DNA of 64,000 nt from Stratiformator vulcanicus (GTDB lineage: Bacteria; Planctomycetota; Planctomycetia; Planctomycetales; Planctomycetaceae), in the NCBI RefSeq assembly GCF_007744515.1, contig NZ_CP036268.1, positions 1,188,529-1,252,528 on the forward strand. The letters are read 5' to 3'. The position numbers and the translations under genes were made by a program. How positions within the stretch are numbered: the stretch's first letter is position 1; the number at the start of each line of letters is the position of its first letter. Of this stretch, positions 1 through 7,690 are shown one piece after another. Below the pieces are notes generated by a model that made no database searches, was not told the origin of the DNA, and was given only the letters and a program-made list of their open reading frames with translations.

Positions 1-179
1 GTCATGACCAAAATGACGTTCGGACGGGCCGCTTGCTCGGCCATAAGTGAATTCATGAAAGCGAGTTGCGATAGAGCGATCCCCGCCAACAAAAGAGCCT
101 GAGCAGCCATTTTGCGTTTCGACCTGCGATAGAGAGACCTGCCGCAACAGGCTCGCGTGCTGAGAAAGACTTCAAGCAT
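1..179 (-). CDS. Sulfatase, N-terminal fragment (runs off window)
   Basis: The minus strand encodes a hydrophobic signal-peptide core followed by ARPNVILVM, the start of the sulfatase N-terminal signature (usually RPNVILVMTDDQG). The gene leaves the window before the metal-binding Asp pair and the formylglycine Cys. Two in-frame ATGs are possible, at 179 and 110. The upstream one puts an RRSKRK stretch ahead of the hydrophobic core, so it is used here, but neither has a clear ribosome binding site. The gene follows the DUF1552 gene on the same strand by about 40 bases and is probably the last gene of that operon. By family it would hydrolyse sulfate esters in the periplasm; the substrate cannot be judged. 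Confidence 0.75.
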   Translation of the reverse strand, partial: MLEVFLSTRACCGRSLYRRSKRKMAAQALLLAGIALSQLAFMNSLMAEQAARPNVILVM

Positions 180-217
180 AATGGTGCCGTTTCTAAGTTC
201 TCTGCGATTGCGAACCG

Positions 218-1540
218 TTATGAATTCAGCAGTTCCGGTAGTGGTCCGGTGCTGTCGCCGAATTCGTCGAGTGGTACTCCCGCAAGCTGCGCCGTGGTGA
301 CGAACAGGTTTGCCATCGGCGTATTGGCGGCAAGTTGCACGTGCCGGCCACCTTGAATCGCACCGCGAGCGTGGCCGGCGATCACACACGGAATCCGGCC
401 GTGATCGTGCTTGCGGCCGTCGCCCATCCCGCTGCCGAGCGTCACCAGGCAGCTGTCGAGCAACGTGCCGTCCCCTTCAGGAATGTTTCCAAGTCGGGCA
501 ACGAAGCGGGCATACTCGGCGACGGTGAATTCGTCGATCTTTTGAATGTCCGCTTCCTGACCCGTGCTGTGGGTCAGTTGATGATGGCCCGATTTCACAC
601 CGAGGTTTTCGTAGGCGCGGTTCGTTTGCGAGTTCGCGAGCATGAATGTCATGACTCGCGTTGCGTCGGTTTGAAAGGCCAGCGCCAGTAGGTCGTACAT
701 CAGGCGAGTGTTCGTGACGAAGTCGGCCGATTCGCCGTCGGGCCGACTTTCTGGCGGGACATTAATCGGCGGCAGGCGAGACATCTGGCCGATCTGCCGC
801 TCCACCGCACGGACGCTTTCAAAGAACTCGTCGAGTTTGCGACGGTCGGTCGTTCCCACTCGGCGTTGCAGCCGCCGGGCATCTTCGGCAACGAAGTCCA
901 ATACGCTTTGTCGCGACGCCGCACGTTGACGGACGCGTTCCCCCTCTGCGCCCGACGCACCGAAGAGGCGATCAAAAGCCCGCCGCGGATTAATCTCAAC
1001 GCCGCTCGGCTGCGTGGGGCTGCGCCAGGAGATGTTCGACATGTAAATGCAGCTATAGCCCGAATCGCAACGGCCTCCTTTGCGGTTCGGCTCCGTGCCG
1101 AGTTCCACCGAGGGCAGCCGTGTGTGTCGACCGATCTGCCGCGCGAGGAGTTGGTCGATCGAGACGCCCAGATGAATGTCCTTACCACCGGTTTTCTTGG
1201 CCTGCACGGCGGTAAGAAACGTCGCGCCTTCCCGCGCGTGCTCTCCGGCACCATCCCCGTTGCCACGTGCTTTATCGTGCGCGAGATTCGAAATGAGCGT
1301 GACGTGTTCGCGGACGTCGGCCAGCGGGGCGTTGGTCTTATTGAACTGAAAGTCGCGTCCTTCGCCCTGTGGGGTCCAGAATTCGCGCACCATGCCGTTC
1401 GGAAAATAGACCCAAGCCAGGCGCAGCGGCGGTCGGACTGATTCGGCCGCGCGCCCTCTGGGCAGCATCGCGTCGAGGAACGGCAGACTCATCGCGGCAC
1501 CGAGACCGCGAAGCAGAGTTCGTCGGGGAATTGGTTTCAT
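218..1540 (-). CDS. DUF1552 family Tat-exported protein
   Basis: This 440-residue protein begins with a twin-arginine type leader (PRRTLLRGLGAAMSLPFLDAM). It carries the hallmarks of the planctomycete/verrucomicrobial DUF1552 family, including an LRLAWVYFPNG strand near residue 40 and the late His-rich motif SGHHQLTHS near residue 318, matching the family's HxxSHH-like signature. Length is typical. It lies 24 bases after the cytochrome-type DUF1592 gene on the same strand, the standard partner. The family has no proven reaction; its genes occur next to DUF1592/DUF1588 cytochromes, so the two products probably work together in the periplasm. Confidence 0.88.
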   Translation of the reverse strand: MKPIPRRTLLRGLGAAMSLPFLDAMLPRGRAAESVRPPLRLAWVYFPNGMVREFWTPQGEGRDFQFNKTNAPLADVREHVTLISNLAHDKARGNGDGAGEHAREGATFLTAVQAKKTGGKDIHLGVSIDQLLARQIGRHTRLPSVELGTEPNRKGGRCDSGYSCIYMSNISWRSPTQPSGVEINPRRAFDRLFGASGAEGERVRQRAASRQSVLDFVAEDARRLQRRVGTTDRRKLDEFFESVRAVERQIGQMSRLPPINVPPESRPDGESADFVTNTRLMYDLLALAFQTDATRVMTFMLANSQTNRAYENLGVKSGHHQLTHSTGQEADIQKIDEFTVAEYARFVARLGNIPEGDGTLLDSCLVTLGSGMGDGRKHDHGRIPCVIAGHARGAIQGGRHVQLAANTPMANLFVTTAQLAGVPLDEFGDSTGPLPELLNS

Positions 1541-1564
1541 GGTTGCTCCCTCCGGCAGTGGCCC

Positions 1565-3997
1565 TCAGCGGGCATGAGTCGTGCCCCTCATGCGGAATGG
1601 TCGGCTCAGGACGACCTCTCGGATGAGGTCTTGAAACCGGTGGCTGCGGGGCTTGGTCCGCTGCACGATCTCGTCGAGTGCGACTCGGTCATAATACTCG
1701 ACGCCGCGGCCGATTGCGAAAGTTAGTAATTTACCCGAGAGGTGCCGCACGAAGTCTTCCTCCCGCTTGGAAAGAATCGCGATCAATTCCCGCGATGATT
1801 GAAACGATTCACCGGAAGGCAGGTCGCCCGCCGAGTCAATCGGGCGGTCCTTGTCGTGATCTCGCCAGCGGCCGATGGCGTCGAAGTTCTCAAAGCCGAA
1901 GCCGATCGCATCCATCGTGCGATGACATGACACGCACGACGGGTTCACCCGGTGCTGTTCCAACTGTTCGCGAAGCGAAAGATCGGGCGCGGCGGCTTGC
2001 GTGCGTTCCAACTCGGGGACATTTGCCGGAGGCGGAGGCGGCTCTTCGCCCAGGATCGCTTCGAGAATCCAGTTCCCGCGTCGCGTGGGAGATGTTCGAT
2101 TCGGATACGAAGTGAGCATAAGCAGGCTGCCATGTGTGAGCACTCCCTGGCGCTGCGAACCCTTTAGCGACACACGCTGAAAATCAGATTTTCTACCAAT
2201 CCCGTCAATGCCGTAGAAGCGGGCCAGTCGCCCGTTGAGGAATGAGTAATCGGCGACGAGCAATTCCAGCGCGGGCCGGTTCTCGCGCACCAGCGATTCG
2301 ACAAAGAGCAGTGTTTCCTGACGCAGGTTGTCTTTTAACTCCGTGCTGTATTGCGGGAACAAATTCTGGTCGAACGAAGCACCCGACAGCTTTCGCAACT
2401 CGAGCCACTGACCGAAGAAGCCGTCGATCATCGCGTCGCTTCGTTTATCTCGCAGCAGACGATCGGCCTGCTGCGCGAGCACGTCCGGGCGGCTTAATTG
2501 TCCTGTCCTCGCCAGTTCAAACAGTTCTTCGTCCGGCATGCTGCTCCACAAGAAATAAGATAGCCGCGACGCGAGCGAAAACGCATCGATCGGCTCGGCC
2601 GCTTGACCTGGCTTAACCTCTGAAGAGTCGCCGCCCGCATTGAACGATGGCTCGTAGAGCATTAAGAAACGTGGTGAAATAAGAATGCTCTGCAGCGTGA
2701 GTTCGAGGGCGCGATCGAACGATTCACCGGCGCGAACCTGTTGCTCGAAAAAGCCAACGAGTTGATCCAGTTCCGCTTCGCTGAGTGGACGCCGCCACGC
2801 GCGATCGGCGATCTTGCGTAACACATTGCGGGCCGCTTCGCGGCCTGACATCGAGTCGCTCGACCCGGCTGTCACAAACGCTCGATGAGCCGGCGTCAGT
2901 TTCGCATCGCCGATTTGAATCGGGCCGCGGACCTGCACTTGTCGCAGTCCGAGTCGCGGAGCCAGCAGCGGCTTCTTTAGATGCGAGGCGACTTGCTCCT
3001 GGTTCATCTCTCGCGGGAACCGATGCCGAATACGGATGACGTGCTCGCCCGCCTGCGCCGTGAATCGCAGTGAATAGCTCTGCTTAAGCGATGTCGTGGC
3101 ATTGCCGGGCAGCACCGGCACATGACCAATGGCTCGGTCCTCGCACAGCAGCGTCGCCTCGACAACCGGCTTCGCGTCGGGGTCGATCCGAAACTTTGAC
3201 TCGGCCTCCAGCCAGCGCTCGTTCTGTTTACGGTCCTTTTCGATCGGATGCTCATCGCCCCAGGCGTTAATCGTCACCTCGTACTCTCCCGGCAAAGGGA
3301 GCTCGAACACCGAATACAGCTCCGTCCCCGGCACCAGTTCTCGACCGCGATCACTGCTGTTGCGCGGTCGAACGCCATTGAATCTTAAATGCCCGGCTTC
3401 GATGAACTCGTCATACACCGGTTGGTCCGAGTAGCCGCGAAGCATCGCCGTCAGTTTCTCGGCGGCATTGAGGTATTGCTCCATTCGCAACGGCGAGACG
3501 CTGAGCACGTCCCCGATATTGTCAAAGCCGTAGCCGACGTCATCTTCGGGAAACTCATCCGCCAGCGGCAGCGAGACGCCAAACAGATCGCGAATTGTAT
3601 TATTGTATTCGGTGCGATTCAGTCGCCGGACCGTCACTCTTCCCGGATCGGCCGGCTGCGTCGGGTCGACATACACGACCGCCAGATCGAGCCAGCGGAC
3701 GACGGCGTTGAGCTGCTCGGCTTCCGGTCGCGGCATTCCATCCGGGGGCATGGCCCCGGCCTTCAATTGGCCAAGGACGTTCTCCCAGACTTTTCGATTG
3801 TCGAGTAAATCATCCACTTTGGCGAACCGGGAAAGATTCAGTTCGCCCTCGGCTTCTTCGGCGTTGTGGCAATCTAAGCAGTGCCGCGATACGAACGGCA
3901 CGACCTGCTGTCGGAATCCCTCGGGATCGAACGGCTCTGCTCGAACGCAGTCAGGGATTAGCAGTATCACGATTACAATCGGAAGGACTGCTTTCAT
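1565..3997 (-). CDS. Planctomycete cytochrome c-like DUF1587/1595/1592/1588/1585 protein
   Basis: An 810-residue exported protein. A signal peptide (first ~20 residues) is followed by a cytochrome c-like domain with the heme motif CLDCH at residues 40-44 and a likely axial Met in GAMPPDG near residue 83. Next come the DUF1587-type segment (RRLNRTEYNNTIRDLFGV, ~124-141), a carbohydrate-binding-like insert, the DUF1595 and DUF1592 regions (ASRLSYFLWSSMPDEEL), DUF1588 (RRGNWILEAILGEEPPPPP) and a C-terminal DUF1585 region. A second CxxCH (CVSCH) sits before DAIGFGFENFDAIG. This full domain order is standard in Planctomycetes. It heads an operon with the DUF1552 and sulfatase genes. An extracytoplasmic redox role is inferred; the reaction is unknown. 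Confidence 0.9.
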   Translation of the reverse strand: MKAVLPIVIVILLIPDCVRAEPFDPEGFRQQVVPFVSRHCLDCHNAEEAEGELNLSRFAKVDDLLDNRKVWENVLGQLKAGAMPPDGMPRPEAEQLNAVVRWLDLAVVYVDPTQPADPGRVTVRRLNRTEYNNTIRDLFGVSLPLADEFPEDDVGYGFDNIGDVLSVSPLRMEQYLNAAEKLTAMLRGYSDQPVYDEFIEAGHLRFNGVRPRNSSDRGRELVPGTELYSVFELPLPGEYEVTINAWGDEHPIEKDRKQNERWLEAESKFRIDPDAKPVVEATLLCEDRAIGHVPVLPGNATTSLKQSYSLRFTAQAGEHVIRIRHRFPREMNQEQVASHLKKPLLAPRLGLRQVQVRGPIQIGDAKLTPAHRAFVTAGSSDSMSGREAARNVLRKIADRAWRRPLSEAELDQLVGFFEQQVRAGESFDRALELTLQSILISPRFLMLYEPSFNAGGDSSEVKPGQAAEPIDAFSLASRLSYFLWSSMPDEELFELARTGQLSRPDVLAQQADRLLRDKRSDAMIDGFFGQWLELRKLSGASFDQNLFPQYSTELKDNLRQETLLFVESLVRENRPALELLVADYSFLNGRLARFYGIDGIGRKSDFQRVSLKGSQRQGVLTHGSLLMLTSYPNRTSPTRRGNWILEAILGEEPPPPPANVPELERTQAAAPDLSLREQLEQHRVNPSCVSCHRTMDAIGFGFENFDAIGRWRDHDKDRPIDSAGDLPSGESFQSSRELIAILSKREEDFVRHLSGKLLTFAIGRGVEYYDRVALDEIVQRTKPRSHRFQDLIREVVLSRPFRMRGTTHAR

Positions 3998-4482
3998 GGT
4001 TGACCTGCCAGGTTCGAAGACTTCAGAGCTACAGGACGGGCCACTTTGAGGATGCGGCGCCTGTTTAGCACGGCAAGACTTCGGCGGGGATGGGTCTGAC
4101 TCGTACGAAACGGGGGCAGCCCGTTACCAATTTAACATGCCGCTCACACATGAAAAGGTCATGCTCAGCAGATACCGCCGAACACGGCCAATGACCATGC
4201 CCCACCAGTCCTTAGTCGGCTCGTCGAACATGGCGCTCGCCACCGGCAATCGCCGACGACTCATCAAGTATGGCAGCATTGGCTTCGCCAACCGGTTCAA
4301 AAGTGAGAAATCAAACGCTTTCCCGAAGTTGTGTTCGGGAGTTATCGACGGATATTCATTCGAGAAAGGTCAAGGGAAGAGCCGTTCCCTCAAAGGGCCC
4401 GAAGCACCAATACGGAGCTAACTAGCACGAAACTCGATGGTGTGTAAGGATTCAAATAGGTCTTTATTCCTCGCCGATACGC
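3998..4482. other. Intergenic region between divergent genes
   Basis: About 480 bases separate the divergently transcribed cytochrome gene and cardiolipin synthase gene. It must hold both promoters. No convincing coding sequence, repeat or hairpin was seen; short open frames here show no family features. Confidence 0.5.
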
Positions 4483-5961
4483 GTGATCGACCGTATGCCA
4501 ATCAGTGCTCTTGTCACCTTCCTCTGGACGGCGTTGCTTTTCCTTGTCCATCTTGCCGTGGTCGCGAGGGTGATTTTGCGTCCGCACCGAGAACCCGCAT
4601 CGAGGATGGCGTGGGCAGTGGTCATCCTGGTGATGCCGGTGCTGGGCATGATCGCGTACTTCTTGGTGGGAGAGACGAACATCGGACGCCGCAGGGTGGC
4701 ACGGATGCGAGAAGTCCTCGCCGGGATGCCCGCCCCGACGCCACTTGGTTCGGACGCCGAATGGCTTCGGCCCGTATTGTCCGAACCCGTTGGGTCCGAA
4801 GATCGCAACCACCTGTTTCGACTCGGACGAACCGTCAACGGATTCGACCCCGTCGGGGGAAACACGGGAAAGCTCTTGCCCGATTCGAATGCCACCATCG
4901 CGGCGATGACTGCTGATATCGATGCCGCGACGCGTCACGTTCACTTAATTTTCTACATCTGGCTAACCGATGAAAATGGCCTGGCGATGGTTCGAGCACT
5001 TCAGCGGGCTGCTGCCCGCGGTGTCACATGTCGGGTGATGGCAGACGGACTCGGGTCACGAAAAATGATTGCATCGACATACTGGGCCAAGATGCACCAG
5101 GCCGGTATCAAATTGGCCGTCGCGTTGCCCCTTTCGAACCCACTGCTAACTCCGGTGCGAGGACGAATCGACCTGCGGAATCACCGCAAGATCTTGGTCG
5201 TAGACAACCATATCACGTATTGCGGAAGCCAGAACTGTGCGGACCCGGAATTTCGAGTTAAGGCGAAGTTCGCGCCTTGGGTCGACACGATGATTCGTTT
5301 CGAGGGCCCGATCGCGAGGCAAAATCAACACGTCTTCGCCAGCGACTGGATGGCGCACGTTGACGAGAATCTCGATGAATTGCTCCGAGAGCCGCTGCAT
5401 GAGGGTGAGCCCGGTTTCGCGGCACAGGTGATCGCGACCGGCCCGACGGTTCGATTCTCAGCCATGCCGGAAATGTTTGAGACTCTGATGTACGCCGCCC
5501 GGAAAGAATTGTTTATTACGACTCCTTACTATGTGCCCGATGAATCCATGCAGGCCGCACTCTGTGCCGCAGGTCGCAGAGGCATAAAGACGACGATCAT
5601 TTTTCCGGCGAGAAATGACTCGTTCGTCGTCGGCGCTGCGAGCCGAAGTTACTACGCCGAATTACTGGCTGCGGGAGTCCGCATTTTCGAGTACGAGGCC
5701 GGCTTGCTGCATGCCAAAACGCTCACGCTGGATGGCAATTGGTCGCTTATCGGTTCCGCTAATTTGGATCGCCGCAGCTTCGAATTAAATTATGAAAATA
5801 ATATCTTGCTCAATGACCAGAACCTGACCTCCGATTTGCACTCGCGACAAGAGTCATTCCTCCGTCAGTCGCACGAGGTAACCGCTGAAATGGTCGCCAC
5901 GTGGTCGGTCCGCCGGCGTTTCTGGAACAATTCGATCGCAATGCTCGGCCCTGTATTGTAA
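4483..5961 (+). CDS. cls: Cardiolipin synthase
   Basis: A 492-residue membrane enzyme of the phospholipase D superfamily that joins two phosphatidylglycerol molecules into cardiolipin and glycerol. Two N-terminal transmembrane helices (roughly residues 8-30 and 43-63) match the PLDc_N domain. They are followed by two HKD motifs: NHRKILVVDN near residue 233 with the downstream GSQN, and LHAKTLTLDG near residue 409 with GSANLDRRS. Length is usual for bacterial Cls. The GTG at 4483 and the ATG at 4495 are both possible starts; the longer form is given. It stands alone between two minus-strand operons. Confidence 0.93.
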   Translation: MIDRMPISALVTFLWTALLFLVHLAVVARVILRPHREPASRMAWAVVILVMPVLGMIAYFLVGETNIGRRRVARMREVLAGMPAPTPLGSDAEWLRPVLSEPVGSEDRNHLFRLGRTVNGFDPVGGNTGKLLPDSNATIAAMTADIDAATRHVHLIFYIWLTDENGLAMVRALQRAAARGVTCRVMADGLGSRKMIASTYWAKMHQAGIKLAVALPLSNPLLTPVRGRIDLRNHRKILVVDNHITYCGSQNCADPEFRVKAKFAPWVDTMIRFEGPIARQNQHVFASDWMAHVDENLDELLREPLHEGEPGFAAQVIATGPTVRFSAMPEMFETLMYAARKELFITTPYYVPDESMQAALCAAGRRGIKTTIIFPARNDSFVVGAASRSYYAELLAAGVRIFEYEAGLLHAKTLTLDGNWSLIGSANLDRRSFELNYENNILLNDQNLTSDLHSRQESFLRQSHEVTAEMVATWSVRRRFWNNSIAMLGPVL

Positions 5962-6190
5962 GCAGCAATTAAGATGAATCGACGGAAACGTGACACCGAG
6001 ACGGCTTTCGCTTACATAACGATCAGGGTTGCTCTTGCGACTGTGGAGACCTGCGATCTTTGGCATATTGAGTCTGGGCAAGATGCGATCAACTGTCGCC
6101 TCATGCGAATTCGCAACGCGACAAAGGGCCCAAATAGCCTCCGCCAAGACGACGTCGCGGCTTCAGGCTCACTGCCCGTAGCCGATCGAG

Positions 6191-7552
6191 TCAAACCAAT
6201 TCTCTAATCACGCCGTCGGCTTCGCCGCCTTGGAAATCTTGTGGGATGGGCGCGCCCATGAAGCCGAACATTGTCTGCCAAAGATTGCCGAAATAGTCGT
6301 CTTCTTTAATTATGTGCCCCTGATGGCGGACGCCGAGTTTGTGCCCGCCGACGAGCATCGTCGGTAGCCAGGTTCGATTGTGGGCGTTTCTTGTGCCGCC
6401 ACTGCTGCCCCAAACCAGCATCGTGTGATCGAGTAGCGAGCCGCTTCCTTCGGGAACGCCCTTAAGTTTCTCAATGAAGTAAGCCCATTCTTCGCTGTAC
6501 CACGTATCGACCTTGGTGAGCCACCTGAGCTTGTCGGGGTCTTCGCCGTGATGCGTCATTTCATGGTATCCGTACGGGCAGCCCATCGTGCCGTAGGCGT
6601 AAGTTCCGTCACGGAGGTCTTTACGAGCCATATAGCTGATGACCCGTGTGCTGTCCGTTTGAAACGCGAGCGTGATGACGTCGTACATCAGGCGTTGATA
6701 GCGGCGATAGTCGAAGGTCGACTTCTTTTGGCGCTGCGGATCGAGTGCTTGCAAGTCTTCGCCGAAATCGACCGGTTCGACCTCGGGTTTCGGCCGGTCG
6801 AGCCACGCCAAGTCTTCGGCCATGGAGTGCTCAAGGTCACGGATCGATGTAAAATATTGATCCAGTTTTCGTTGATCAGCCTGCCCGAGGCGATTATTCA
6901 ATCGCGTCGCTTCGTCCCGCACCGCATCAAGGACACTGGCGGTGCGGGCGGAACCGGCTTTACGCGCGGCAATTTGCTCTGCGTTTTCGGACCGGAAGAG
7001 GCGATCAAAAATTACATCAGGGCGGTTCTCGGCGGGAATTGGAGTTCCGCTTCGCGTCCAAGAAAGCGTGTTGTCCTGCGGGTTGCCAAAGCTCGTTCCC
7101 CGATTAATTCCCAAAACAAGAGATCTAAATCGAGTGTCATTGCCGACGACCTCCGCGAGTTCCTGATCACAGGAAATACGCAGTTCGGAACCAGCATCGT
7201 GGGTCGATGTTCCCGTTAAGAACGTGCGGTCTCCACCGTGCCCCCCGGAGTGCGTCAGCTTCAGTCCGCTGACGATCGTAAAGTCGTCGCGCAGGTGAGA
7301 CAGCGGCTTGAGGATTGTCGTCTCTTCCCAGTTTTTTCCCGTTTGAGTCGGAGTGAAGTCTCGGCCGTTCAGGCCCAAACCCCACATCGAAAAAACTGAC
7401 CGGCGCGGCCGCTCGTGCTCGGCAATTTCGCCGGCGTTCACGACGGAGCGTGACATTGACGACATCGATTCGAGCCAAGGCAGCGCGACGGCGACTCCGG
7501 TTCCGCGAAGCATTGTACGACGGGAAAGCGAGTGGCGGTTCAGGGGAGGCAT
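6191..7552 (-). CDS. DUF1552 family Tat-exported protein (second copy)
   Basis: A 453-residue protein if started at the ATG at 7552, which places a twin-arginine leader (LSRRTMLRGTGVAVALPWL) at the N terminus; the open frame continues further upstream without signal features. DUF1552 features include a FSMWGLGLNG strand, DNTLSW, and the late His motif YGYHEMTHHGED, a good match to HxxSHH-like. It follows the second DUF1592 cytochrome gene (gap about 138 bases) on the same strand, repeating the arrangement seen at 218-3997. The two DUF1552 proteins are clearly diverged, so the pairs are old paralogues rather than a recent duplication. Confidence 0.88.
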   Translation of the reverse strand: MPPLNRHSLSRRTMLRGTGVAVALPWLESMSSMSRSVVNAGEIAEHERPRRSVFSMWGLGLNGRDFTPTQTGKNWEETTILKPLSHLRDDFTIVSGLKLTHSGGHGGDRTFLTGTSTHDAGSELRISCDQELAEVVGNDTRFRSLVLGINRGTSFGNPQDNTLSWTRSGTPIPAENRPDVIFDRLFRSENAEQIAARKAGSARTASVLDAVRDEATRLNNRLGQADQRKLDQYFTSIRDLEHSMAEDLAWLDRPKPEVEPVDFGEDLQALDPQRQKKSTFDYRRYQRLMYDVITLAFQTDSTRVISYMARKDLRDGTYAYGTMGCPYGYHEMTHHGEDPDKLRWLTKVDTWYSEEWAYFIEKLKGVPEGSGSLLDHTMLVWGSSGGTRNAHNRTWLPTMLVGGHKLGVRHQGHIIKEDDYFGNLWQTMFGFMGAPIPQDFQGGEADGVIRELV

Positions 7553-7690
7553 GTAATTGACCTTAATACTCTTAAAGCGATTGGCATGTTTAAACAAAGA
7601 AGTTTGCAGCGCAATCAAAAAGTTCTGGTTGAGAACAACATCACGCGGCACTAGCCGATTCGTGAAGGTGGCCTATCGATTTAATCACTT